Positions 1-7,552 of a stretch of 30,019 bases of DNA are shown here, one piece after another. The stretch's first letter is position 1; each line of letters begins with the position of its first letter. The notes beneath the pieces were generated by a model that did no database searches, was not told where the DNA came from, and worked only from the letters and a program-made list of their open reading frames with translations. Source of the stretch: Streptosporangiaceae bacterium (GTDB lineage: Bacteria; Actinomycetota; Actinomycetes; Streptosporangiales; Streptosporangiaceae); NCBI GenBank assembly GCA_030039095.1, contig JASHQP010000434.1:1-30019 (forward strand), given 5' to 3'. The translations under genes and the position numbers were made by a program.

Positions 1-553
1 TGCGCGCGGTGAACGTCAGCACCTCGTCCACGGTGATGGTGACCGCGCCGAAGCCCAGCGTGCGCAGCCAGATCAGCATCGTCGCCGGGTCGACGGGGTT
101 GTAGGTGTCGTCGGCATGGAAGTGATGCAGCCCGGTGCTGGCCAGGCTGTCGGAGCCGACGAGCGTCCCGCCGGGCCGCAGCACCCGCAGCGCCTCGGCG
201 AGGATCCGGTACTGCGCCGCCGCCTCCGGCACGTGATGCAGCATCGTGAACGAGGCGACCGAGTCGAACGACTCATCGCCGTAGGGCATCTGGGTCGCGT
301 CCCCGGTGTCGACGGCGACGTTGCCGTCGGGGTACCGCGCGGCCAGGCGTCCAGCGGCGGCAGCGTCGGATTCGAGCGCGGTCAGGCTCGCGACCCGCTC
401 GCGCAGCCACGCGGTGGCCGCCCCCGGGCCCGGGCCGATCTCCAGCAGCCGGTCGCCGAGCACGACCCCGGCCGTCACGGCCGGCAGGATCTCGGACTGC
501 AGGTAGGCCGCCCAGTCGGGGCTGCTGCACAGGTTCTCGTGATCGGGGTTCAT
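1..553 (-). CDS. Class I SAM-dependent methyltransferase, 3' end off the window
   Basis: About 184 residues are visible; the frame stays open to the left edge, so the C-terminus is missing. The start is the ATG at 551-553, giving MNPDHENLCSSPDWAAYLQ. The SAM-binding motif I (LLEIGPGPGAATAWL) lies near residues 36-50, followed by an acidic motif II region (LTALESD), a motif III/IV region (GDATQMPYGDESFDSV) and LRPGGTLVGSD. This layout is typical of small-molecule methyltransferases of the Methyltransf_11/25 type. The substrate cannot be read from the sequence. The gene diverges from an AraC-type regulator across a gap of 55 bp, so that regulator may control it. Identity as a methyltransferase is clear; its function is open. 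Confidence 0.85.
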   Translation of the reverse strand, partial: MNPDHENLCSSPDWAAYLQSEILPAVTAGVVLGDRLLEIGPGPGAATAWLRERVASLTALESDAAAAGRLAARYPDGNVAVDTGDATQMPYGDESFDSVASFTMLHHVPEAAAQYRILAEALRVLRPGGTLVGSDSLASTGLHHFHADDTYNPVDPATMLIWLRTLGFGAVTITVDEVLTFTAR

Positions 554-610
554 GAGCCCGACGCTACGGCCCCGGCGGGCTGACGCAAACGGCGTAGGAT
601 GACAAGTCAT
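554..610. promoter_or_regulatory. Divergent promoter gap with short inverted repeat
   Basis: This 55-bp gap separates the methyltransferase (left) from the AraC regulator (right) and must carry both promoters or leaderless starts. An inverted repeat ATGAC-AA-GTCAT spans 599-610 and runs into the ATG of the regulator at 609. No good Shine-Dalgarno sequence precedes that ATG, so the regulator may be translated from a very short leader. The repeat is a plausible autoregulatory site, but this is inference. Confidence 0.35.
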
Positions 611-1388
611 GTCGCAGGACGGACAACGTGACGACCCGTGGCTGGACAGGCCCGGCTCGGTGATCGCGTGCACGTTCCCGATGCCTCCCGGGGTGGTGTT
701 CGACTGGCACACCCACGACGACCATCAGCTCGCCTGGGCGGCCAGCGGCGTGCTCACCGTGCGGACCGAAGCGACGGACTGGGTGCTGCCCCCGACCCGG
801 GCCCTGTGGATCCCGGCCGGGCTGAAGCACGAGACCCTCGCGGCCGGCGCGGCCACCATGCGCTCGCTGTACCTTCGCCCGGACCGCTCCCCTGTCGGCT
901 GGCCCGGACCAGTGCCCGTAACGATGACGCCCTTGCTTGCCGGGCTCGCCGGCTACCTGGACAGCGAGTCACTCGGCGGCGGGCAGCGCGAGCGTGCGGA
1001 GGCCCTGGTCGGCGACCTGCTGCAACCAGTGCCGATGACCTCGATCGAGTTCCGGATGCCCGGCGACGAGCGCGCCGCCCGGGTGGCGGCCGGCCTGCTC
1101 GCCGAGCCAGCGGACGGCCGGACCATCGAGGAATGGGGCAGGCAGGTCGGCGCCAGCGGGCGGACCCTGGCCCGGGCGTTTCTCGACGGGACCGGCGTCA
1201 CGTTCGGCCAGTGGCGCCGCCGGGCCCGGCTGCAGGCCGCGCTGCCCCTGCTCGCCACCGGCGCGGCAGTTGGCACGGTCGCCCGGCGCGTCGGCTACGA
1301 GACGCCCAGCGCGTTCGTCGCCGCGTTCCGCAGGGAAACCGGGATCACCCCGGCGGCCTACTTCCGGCTCACCGGGCCGCGACGGTGA
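609..1388 (+). CDS. AraC family transcriptional regulator with N-terminal cupin
   Basis: 259 residues. The N-terminal half is a cupin sensor domain (FDWHTHDDHQLAWAASGVL, with conserved His residues, then the WIPAGLKHE turn). The C-terminal third is a double helix-turn-helix of the AraC type (GRTLARAFLDGTG and VARRVGYETPSAFVAAFRR, ending GITPAAYFR). The length and order match the short cupin-AraC regulators of about 260 residues, which often control an adjacent exporter or modifying enzyme. It diverges from the methyltransferase gene. Its 3' end overlaps the convergent zinc-finger gene by 20 bp, leaving no room for a separate terminator. The effector is unknown. Confidence 0.9.
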   Translation: MSQDGQRDDPWLDRPGSVIACTFPMPPGVVFDWHTHDDHQLAWAASGVLTVRTEATDWVLPPTRALWIPAGLKHETLAAGAATMRSLYLRPDRSPVGWPGPVPVTMTPLLAGLAGYLDSESLGGGQRERAEALVGDLLQPVPMTSIEFRMPGDERAARVAAGLLAEPADGRTIEEWGRQVGASGRTLARAFLDGTGVTFGQWRRRARLQAALPLLATGAAVGTVARRVGYETPSAFVAAFRRETGITPAAYFRLTGPRR

Positions 1389-2061
1389 CCAGTGTCTGGC
1401 CGCCGGATGAGATGACGAAGCCGTGCAGGCTTCCGGGCGGCCATGGCACGGACGCGGGGTACCACGTGTACCGGCTCCCGGTCCTGATGACCCAGCCACC
1501 GGCGGCGACGCCCTTGCCTTGCGCGTCGACGACCCGAAGCTGGCAGCGCGTCCCCGCGGGGACGCCGGTGACCCGGACCTCCAGTTCGGTGCCCCACCGC
1601 TCGGCGGCGTACCGGACGGCCGCGCGGGCTCCGGTCGTGGCGTTCGCGCCGGTGTCGGTGTCGGTCCACTGGGTCACCGCGGCCGTGGCGCTGGCCGGGC
1701 GGCCCTGCAGCGCGTGCAGGCCCGCTGCCGCTGCCAGGCCGATGAGCATGGCCGCTGCCGCCGCCGTCAGGCGCCTCCGGCGGCGGATCACCGATACCCG
1801 GCCGATCAGCCGGTCCACGTCGGGCCCGGACGGCGAATCGCCGGGGGCGTCCGTCAGGGCCCGCAGCGCCAGGTCGGGCGGCACCCGGCGGAGCAGGCCC
1901 GGGAGCCCGGCGAGCGCGGCCAGTTCCTCGCGGCACCACACGCAATCGGCCAGGTGCTGGTCTACCCAGGCGCGCTCGGCCGGCCCGATCGCGCCGAGCA
2001 CGTAGACGCCGAGTTCGCTGCGGCAATGGGCGCAGTCGCCGCCACGGCTAAGTCCCGGCAT
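1369..2061 (-). CDS. Putative zinc-finger (zf-HC2) anti-sigma-like membrane protein
   Basis: 230 residues from the ATG at 2059-2061; an upstream GTG is also possible. The N-terminus carries CAHC (residues 10-13) and the ZAS-type signature H36-x3-C40-x2-C43 (QHLADCVWC), the Zn-binding pattern of anti-sigma factors. After a Pro-rich linker and an Arg cluster (RRRRR) there is one transmembrane segment at about residues 99-117 (AAAAAMLIGLAAAAG). An extracytoplasmic domain of about 110 residues follows, rich in beta-like stretches. This is the architecture of a membrane anti-sigma factor, but no sigma gene is next to it: the neighbours are an AraC regulator (convergent) and an FAD oxidoreductase (divergent). 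It may therefore be an orphan or act on a distant sigma factor. Confidence 0.75.
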   Translation of the reverse strand: MPGLSRGGDCAHCRSELGVYVLGAIGPAERAWVDQHLADCVWCREELAALAGLPGLLRRVPPDLALRALTDAPGDSPSGPDVDRLIGRVSVIRRRRRLTAAAAAMLIGLAAAAGLHALQGRPASATAAVTQWTDTDTGANATTGARAAVRYAAERWGTELEVRVTGVPAGTRCQLRVVDAQGKGVAAGGWVIRTGSRYTWYPASVPWPPGSLHGFVISSGGQTLVTVAAR

Positions 2062-2230
2062 CCCCACGGTCCGCAAGTGCTGTGCCGCCCAGAGATGCCG
2101 TGCCCAGAAGTGCGGTGCCGCGCCAGGCTCGCCATGTCTGATAGCACGTCTGGCCACGGTGAACGGTTCACCGGCCGTCGGCCAGCCGCCGTCCGCCAGG
2201 CCCGCCAGCCCTGGCGGCCCGGGCGGCCGT

Positions 2231-2293
2231 CTTCTATTATTTGGGCGTACCAATAGCCCGGCCCGGTGCCGGCGGGTCTGGAGGTGGCCGGTC
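2231..2293 (+). promoter_or_regulatory. Promoter and ribosome binding site of the FAD oxidoreductase
   Basis: In an otherwise very GC-rich 232-bp gap, a short AT-rich patch holds a possible -10 box TATTAT (2235-2240). Beside it is an imperfect dyad ATTTGGGCGTACCAAT at about 2238-2253, with a TTGG/CCAA core. A strong Shine-Dalgarno GGAGG at about 2280 precedes the ATG at 2294. A GC-rich hairpin (CCGCCAG/CTGGCGG, 2202-2217) lies upstream. The dyad could be an operator; no -35 box is convincing. Confidence 0.35.
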
Positions 2294-3523
2294 ATGTCCA
2301 GCCCGCGTGACGCCGAGATCACCATCGTCGGCGGCGGCGCGATCGGCGCGGCCGTGGCGTACTTCCTGGCGCGCGATGGCCGGCGCGACGTCCAGCTGCT
2401 TGAACGGCGCGGGCTGTGCGAGGCGACCAGCAGCCAGGCGGCCGGCTTGGTGGGCCAGGCGCGGCCTGCCACCGAACGGGCACGGCTGACGATGGCCGCC
2501 GCCGAGGTCTACCGCACGTTCGAGCGGGACACCGGCTACACCATGGACTACAAGGAGTGCGGCGCTGTCCGGCTGGCACTGTCCGAGAGGTCGGTGCGCG
2601 AACTGCAGCAGATCGCGGATACCGCCGCGGTGACCGGCCTGCCGGTCGAGTTCCTGAGCCCGGCGCGGCTGCGTGAGATCTACCCGGTGCTGGACCGGAC
2701 GGATGCGGTCAGGGCGGCCCTGTGGTCCCCGACCGACGGGTATCTGCAGCCGAACAGCCTGGTCAGCGCCTACGCGCAGGCGGCCAGGGACCTTGGGGTC
2801 ACGGTTGTGACCCAGGCCGGGGTCACCGGGATCGGGGTGGCCGGCGGCGCGGTCCGCTCGGTTTCCACCGAGGGCGGCAGCTACCGTACCGATCAGGTGA
2901 TCATCGCGGCAGGGCCGTGGTCGTCGGCGCTGGCCCGGCTGGCGGGCCTCGAGCTGCCGATCGTCCCGGTGCTGCACGAGTACTTCGTCACCGAGCCGGT
3001 GCCCGGCTGGCACGGCGACCTGCCCTGCCTGCGCATCCCCGAGGTGCAGGTCTACGCGCGCGGCGAGAGCGGCCGCGTGCTGTGCGGCGGCTTCGAGAAC
3101 CACGGCACCAGCATCGATCCCCGTGAGGTCGGCGTCGCTTCGCTCCTGGCGGCCAGGCCGGACTGGGACGTGCTCGGCGGGTTCGCCGGCAGCCTGAGCG
3201 AGTTCGCCCCGGCCCTGGCCGGAGCGGGCGTCGCCACGACGTTCCAGGGCTGGCCCGCGTTCAGCCCGGATGGGCGCTTCATCGTGGGCCCGGTGAGCGC
3301 GGTCCGCGGCCTGGCGCTGGCGGCCGGCTGCAACGCCCACGGCGTGTCGGGCTCGGCCGGGCTGGCGATGTACCTGGTCGAGAGCCTCACCGGCGATCCG
3401 TCCCCGTACGTGCGGTCGCTGAGCCCGGACCGCTTCATCCCGCGGACCTGGTCGTACGAGGATGCACGGCGCGAGGCGCAGGCCGTTTACGAGACGTATT
3501 ATCCGATGCCGGCCGGCGTGTAG
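2294..3523 (+). CDS. FAD-dependent oxidoreductase (DAO/sarcosine oxidase-like)
   Basis: 409 residues from an ATG with a good GGAGG at 8-9 bp. The N-terminus has the Rossmann FAD fingerprint ITIVGGGAIGAAVAYFLA with a matching acidic end of the second strand (LLER). It also has the DAO-family motif SSQAAGLVGQAR, near the position where flavin attachment or contact occurs in sarcosine and dimethylglycine oxidases. Later motifs (VIIAAGPWSS; FSPDGRFIVGPV; AAGCNAHGVSGSAGLAMYL) are the standard DAO C-terminal FAD contacts. The family oxidises secondary or tertiary amines or amino acids; the substrate here cannot be named. The stop at 3521-3523 is 1 bp from the stop of the convergent ABC permease, and base composition changes abruptly at that point. 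Confidence 0.85.
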   Translation: MSSPRDAEITIVGGGAIGAAVAYFLARDGRRDVQLLERRGLCEATSSQAAGLVGQARPATERARLTMAAAEVYRTFERDTGYTMDYKECGAVRLALSERSVRELQQIADTAAVTGLPVEFLSPARLREIYPVLDRTDAVRAALWSPTDGYLQPNSLVSAYAQAARDLGVTVVTQAGVTGIGVAGGAVRSVSTEGGSYRTDQVIIAAGPWSSALARLAGLELPIVPVLHEYFVTEPVPGWHGDLPCLRIPEVQVYARGESGRVLCGGFENHGTSIDPREVGVASLLAARPDWDVLGGFAGSLSEFAPALAGAGVATTFQGWPAFSPDGRFIVGPVSAVRGLALAAGCNAHGVSGSAGLAMYLVESLTGDPSPYVRSLSPDRFIPRTWSYEDARREAQAVYETYYPMPAGV

Positions 3524-3524
3524 G

Positions 3525-4466
3525 TCAGCGACTGCTGTCCGCCATCAAGCGCACGTCGATGGCGTCCCGCAAACCTTCACCTATGAAGTTGAAGCCAACA
3601 ACCACCGCGACGATGCAGAGTCCAGCAGGCCAGATCTGCCACCAGTATCCTGCAAACGTATAGTTGACGCCATTGGCGAGCATGCTCCCCCAATTCGCTG
3701 CCGGCGGCGGTATTCCCAGGCCCAGGAAGCTCAGGGCCGCCACCGTCAGAACTGCATCCGCAACCTGAAACGTCGCATTCACGACGACGGTGCCAAGAAC
3801 ATTGGGAGCCATGTGCGTGAGCACAATCCGCACCCCACCCGCCCCTGCGACCCTCGCTGCCTCAACAAAGGGACGCTCCCTCAGGCTGAGCACCTCGGCC
3901 CGCACCAGCCTCGAGGGAACGAGCCATGCAAGCGCGGTGATCACGAAGATCAACACGATCACCGAGGGCTTCAGGATCGAGTTCAGGAAGATCAGCAAAA
4001 AGATCCCGGGAATGGCCAGGGCCGCGTCCACGATGCGCATCATCAAGTTGTCCACGCTGCCCCGGCTCACGCCAGCCACACAGCCCCAGATCAGTCCGAT
4101 GCTGGTGGCCAATACTGCCACGGCGAGAGCAACAAGCAGCGTGATCTGCCCGCCAACCATCAACCGCCCCAGCTCGTCGTATCCGACCGAGTCCGTGCCG
4201 AGCAGATGTTTGAGGCTCGGCGGCTGGTTGGCCAGCGGAACGTCCGTTGCAATTTGATTCGTGTGGTAGAAGACTGGTCCAACAAAACAGAAGAGCACGA
4301 ATCCAAGCACGATTATGAGCCCAGCGAGAGCGAGGCGATTTTGGCGAAAGACAATCAAGGCTGCCGTCCGCAGCGAGGCACTCCTGACGCCGCTATCGTC
4401 CGCAATGACGTCGGCTTGTGCGACGCTCACTGCTCCCTTTCCACCTGGCCGCTCACTGCCGATCAC
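3525..4466 (-). CDS. ABC transporter permease, DppC/OppC type
   Basis: Up to 313 residues from a GTG at 4466, whose GTGA overlaps the stop of the upstream permease. An alternative GTG at 4430, preceded by AAAGGGAG, would give 301 residues. It has the OppC-type N-terminal segment (ALAGLIIVLGFVLFCFVGPVF), several further membrane helices, and the cytoplasmic EAA loop (EAARVAGAGGVRIVLTHMAP) that docks the ATPase. It forms an operon with the DppB-like permease and the binding lipoprotein. No ATPase gene follows: the next gene is convergent and begins 1 bp after this stop. Codon use is markedly less GC-rich than that of the flanking genes. Confidence 0.88.
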   Translation of the reverse strand: MIGSERPGGKGAVSVAQADVIADDSGVRSASLRTAALIVFRQNRLALAGLIIVLGFVLFCFVGPVFYHTNQIATDVPLANQPPSLKHLLGTDSVGYDELGRLMVGGQITLLVALAVAVLATSIGLIWGCVAGVSRGSVDNLMMRIVDAALAIPGIFLLIFLNSILKPSVIVLIFVITALAWLVPSRLVRAEVLSLRERPFVEAARVAGAGGVRIVLTHMAPNVLGTVVVNATFQVADAVLTVAALSFLGLGIPPPAANWGSMLANGVNYTFAGYWWQIWPAGLCIVAVVVGFNFIGEGLRDAIDVRLMADSSR

Positions 4467-5404
4467 TGGTACCGGACCCTAGGGTCGGCAACCCCGTAGA
4501 GAATGTCGGCCAGCAGGGATCCCAGGACCACTCCCAGGCCCACCACCAGGCTGGTGCCCAACATGACTGGGAAGTCCTCGGTTTGGGCCGCATTCCAGAA
4601 GAGCAAGCCCATGCCCGGATAGTTGAAGAGCGATTCGACGATCAAAGCGCCGCCCAGGATGCCGGGCAGGCTCAGCCCCACCAACGTGATGATCGGCAGC
4701 AGGGAGTTGGGAAGTACATGCCGGAAGAGGACGCGGCGGGTTGACGCCCCTTTCGCTTTCGCCGTCCGCACGTAGTCCTCGGCAAGATTGTCGAGCGTTG
4801 CCGAGCGCATGTACCGACTGAACAGGGCCACCGTGATCAGCGTGAGAGTTGCCACTGGCAGGACCAGATTCGGAATCTGCGAGGCGAGCGAGGCCGTCGC
4901 CGTGGGCCCCGTGGAGGGGAGGATCGGGATGTCATCGCTGAACACAATGATCAGCACCAGCCCAAGAAAGAAGCTGGGCATCGAATAGAAGATGAAGGCG
5001 AATCCCGTCATTACGTAGTCGACCGCCGAGTTGCGCCTGACGGCTTGGAGCAAGCCCAGCGGAACGGCAATGCCGATGGCTATGACCGTGGCCGACCCCG
5101 TCAGCACCAAGGTCCGGGGGATGTTTTCGGCAAGCAGCGAGTCCACGCTCTGGTTCAGCTTATAGGAGAAGCCCAGGTTCCCCCGGAGCACCTGAGAGAT
5201 CCACACCACATACTGGATCGGCAGTGGCTGATTCAGCCCATATTGGGCATTGAACGCCCTGATTGATGCGGGGTTCGCCCGTATGCCCAGGCTCGCTTTG
5301 GCCGGGCCACCAGGAAGCAGGTGGAGAAGCAGGAACACAATGAGGGACACCCCAAATAGAACGATCACTGCGTGGAGGGCCCGTCGGATCAGGTACGCCG
5401 TCAT
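4463..5404 (-). CDS. ABC transporter permease, DppB/OppB type
   Basis: 313 residues from the ATG at 5402-5404. It opens with the characteristic DppB start (MTAYLIRRALHAVIVLFGVS), a first transmembrane helix, and then the periplasmic loop typical of the family (ALNQPLPIQYVVWI-like). The ATPase-docking EAA loop reads RTAKAKGASTRRVLFRHVLP. It belongs to the peptide/nickel/opine uptake permeases and pairs with the DppC-like protein downstream. The gap to the upstream binding-protein gene is 73 bp and contains a strong hairpin. Low third-position GC sets it apart from the surrounding genome, consistent with acquisition of the whole three-gene block. Confidence 0.9.
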   Translation of the reverse strand: MTAYLIRRALHAVIVLFGVSLIVFLLLHLLPGGPAKASLGIRANPASIRAFNAQYGLNQPLPIQYVVWISQVLRGNLGFSYKLNQSVDSLLAENIPRTLVLTGSATVIAIGIAVPLGLLQAVRRNSAVDYVMTGFAFIFYSMPSFFLGLVLIIVFSDDIPILPSTGPTATASLASQIPNLVLPVATLTLITVALFSRYMRSATLDNLAEDYVRTAKAKGASTRRVLFRHVLPNSLLPIITLVGLSLPGILGGALIVESLFNYPGMGLLFWNAAQTEDFPVMLGTSLVVGLGVVLGSLLADILYGVADPRVRYQ

Positions 5405-5418
5405 TCTCAGCTTTCTGC

Positions 5419-5453
5419 GCTGGCGTGCGGACCCCAGTGGTCCGCACGCCAGC
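5419..5453 (-). promoter_or_regulatory. Intercistronic 15-bp perfect hairpin
   Basis: GCTGGCGTGCGGACC (5419-5433) and its exact reverse complement (5439-5453) enclose a 5-base loop. The hairpin lies between the binding-protein stop and the permease start. No T-run follows on the transcribed strand, so it does not look like a standard full terminator. In many ABC operons, hairpins in this position protect the upstream mRNA or partly stop transcription so that binding protein exceeds permease. That role is inferred. Confidence 0.75.
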
Positions 5454-5477
5454 ATCGTGCTTGGTGCCCGGCAGCGC

Positions 5478-7280
5478 TCACGACGACAGCGACCAATTCT
5501 GCGGGTACAGATTGAGGTTCGGATCCTGAGGCAATGCCCCGTGAAGCTTCGGGCTGATGACCGAGATCTGGTAGGCGTAGCTAGGCTCCCAGAGGAACGG
5601 CAGCTGCTGGGCGGCATACTCGGCCAGGTTCTGAATGGCCTTGATTGACCCATTGGTGTAGGTCGTGGCGATCAATTGATCCATCTCGGCATTGCTGTAG
5701 CCCATGACGTTGTTAGCTGAATTCGTGCCGAACCATGGCCCGGGCGCAGGCAGGTACTGGGGCGAATAGGTCGCTGTGGACCCAGGCTCCCCGAAGTTTG
5801 CGATTTCCCAGCTGCAGCCCGCGTTCCCACCCGAGCAAGGCTCGAGTGTGGCGAAGATCGAGGGCTCCGACTTCTGCTGAATGGTCACGCTGATGCCGGC
5901 GCTTCTCCAGCTCGAGACCATGTCCTCTGCCTCGGCCAGGAACGGCGAGGAGCCCGTGGCCACCTCCTCCGTCAGGTCAAGCTTGGCTCCCGCGGCTATC
6001 CCGGCCCCGCACTGCGTGGGCCCGGTTCCGGGCTTGGCGCAGGTGTCGGTGCCGTTGGGCACCACGTTCCACCCGTGTGACTTCAGCAGGGACACCGCGT
6101 GGCTCAGGCTGTAGGGGTACGGGTTCTGCTTCAGAGCGCTGGACAGGTAGGAGCTGGGCGTCTGGGGAACTGGCCCCAAGGTCGGAAACGCGTAGCCGTT
6201 CCAGATGTCCTTCGAAATCTGCGGCTGGTTGATCAGAGACTGCATGGCTTGGCGAACGTAGAGCTGCTTGAAGATCGACCCCACCGCCGGGTTCGTGTAG
6301 TTCAGCATGAAGCCGTTGAAGCCAAAGTCGGTCCAGTCGCTCACCTTGTACCCGCGACTGGTGAAGTAGCTGGCCTGGGAGGCGTCCTCTGGCGGCAGGT
6401 AGCCGTAGTCAACCTGGCCAGACCGGAGAGCATCAAATTCGGCACTGGTGCTTGTGAAGGGGAGTTCCTCGAACTTCGCGATCTTGGGCTTGCCAGGTCC
6501 GGTGTAGGCCTTGTTGGGCACGAACGTGGAGGCGCCGGTCACGGTCGAGAAGGCGCTGAGCTTCCACGGTCCGTCGACGACCTTCCACAGAGGATTGGTG
6601 GCGTAGGTGCTCTCCTGGGTCGCCTGACCGTTGATGAACTTGTAGACCGCCTTGACCCCGGCCGGTGTGGTGTCGTAATTGCCGACGGGAGACGATGCCG
6701 AGGTCTTGTCCCACGCATTCTGAGGGATGGGCACGATCTCGCTGAGCTCGTCGTAGAGCACCCAGAGCTGACTGTATGCCTTATTGAATGTGATGCTGAA
6801 CTGGTAAGGACTGGATGCCGGGAAACTCATGCTGGTGACGTCGTCAGGAATGCTCCCGGGGCTGTATCCCAGGTAGTTGCCCTTCTCTGCCTTCAGCATG
6901 TTGAGCCAGAGCTCGACGTCGCGATTGGTCACTGGCTTCCCGTTTGACCAAGTGAACTTGTGGTTCAAGGTGACGGTTACGGTCTTCCCGCCGTTCGAGT
7001 AGGTCGGGGGACCCGCCATGCTCTGCTGATAGTTGACGCTCGGCGTCCCATTGATGCCGAACCAATAGAGCGGCCTCCACATGTAAGGGGTGAACTGGAA
7101 CAGATCCACATTGTTCGAGACGGGTCCGCTCACGAACGGCGATATGTAGGTGGGGATGATGCCGGCCGGCAGCGCGAAGGTGACCGTGCCGCCGCTCCCC
7201 GATGACCCTGATGTCCCCGTCGAGCATCCGGCCACCAGAAGCGCTACGGATGCCGCGATTGCGATCGCCCATCGTCTCAT
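5478..7280 (-). CDS. ABC transporter substrate-binding lipoprotein (SBP_bac_5, peptide/nickel type)
   Basis: 600 residues from the ATG at 7278-7280, chosen because it starts a clear lipoprotein signal peptide: MRRWAIAIAASVALLVAGC, with LVAG-C as lipobox and Cys19 as the lipid anchor. A Gly/Ser-rich linker follows. The body shows the family 5 signature region (KTVTVTLNHKFTWSNGKPV, then DVELWLNMLKAE) and the later LYVRQAMQSLINQPQI and AEDMVSSWRSAGISV segments. Length is normal for a DppA/OppA-class protein. The ligand cannot be deduced. It is the first gene of the operon; a longer in-frame start would place the signal peptide internally and is rejected. Confidence 0.92.
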   Translation of the reverse strand: MRRWAIAIAASVALLVAGCSTGTSGSSGSGGTVTFALPAGIIPTYISPFVSGPVSNNVDLFQFTPYMWRPLYWFGINGTPSVNYQQSMAGPPTYSNGGKTVTVTLNHKFTWSNGKPVTNRDVELWLNMLKAEKGNYLGYSPGSIPDDVTSMSFPASSPYQFSITFNKAYSQLWVLYDELSEIVPIPQNAWDKTSASSPVGNYDTTPAGVKAVYKFINGQATQESTYATNPLWKVVDGPWKLSAFSTVTGASTFVPNKAYTGPGKPKIAKFEELPFTSTSAEFDALRSGQVDYGYLPPEDASQASYFTSRGYKVSDWTDFGFNGFMLNYTNPAVGSIFKQLYVRQAMQSLINQPQISKDIWNGYAFPTLGPVPQTPSSYLSSALKQNPYPYSLSHAVSLLKSHGWNVVPNGTDTCAKPGTGPTQCGAGIAAGAKLDLTEEVATGSSPFLAEAEDMVSSWRSAGISVTIQQKSEPSIFATLEPCSGGNAGCSWEIANFGEPGSTATYSPQYLPAPGPWFGTNSANNVMGYSNAEMDQLIATTYTNGSIKAIQNLAEYAAQQLPFLWEPSYAYQISVISPKLHGALPQDPNLNLYPQNWSLSS

Positions 7281-7552
7281 GATTGTGCAGTCCCTGCCTA
7301 TTGGACGGTCGGAGTCCACAGTCACATATGTGACGCGTGGCCTGACAACGGAATTGAAGTGAGCTGGCAACCGGGGCGGCGACGTTATCGATCGCAGCCA
7401 GCCACGCTAGATCGTCCCAAGAAGAGCACCTATGCGTCAACACTGACGGATGATGCCATCCGGCCGGCTTTCTTAAGAGAAGCGTGAAGTGTTTCTAATA
7501 GCTTAGGTCTCGAGTCGCTCTGGCAAAGCCGTCAATATTTCGGGAACCGGCG
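7281..7552 (-). promoter_or_regulatory. ABC operon control region with perfect palindrome
   Basis: This 272-bp gap between the GntR regulator and the binding-protein gene is relatively AT-rich. It contains the 14-bp perfect palindrome GTCACATATGTGAC at 7321-7334, 41-54 bp before the start codon. The position suits an operator overlapping or just below a promoter. I could not settle on a -35/-10 pair; a TTGTCA lies just upstream of the palindrome on the transcribed strand. The upstream GntR protein is the obvious candidate binder, but the sequence does not prove it. Confidence 0.5.

Noticed and set aside
2202..2217. CCGCCAG/CTGGCGG hairpin before the FAD oxidoreductase
   Set aside because: Only two loop bases between the arms and no T-run; short GC-rich inverted repeats are frequent in this composition.
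2062..2472. Longer start for the zinc-finger protein
   Set aside because: It would run across the promoter and start of the divergent FAD oxidoreductase and lacks the composition of real coding sequence.
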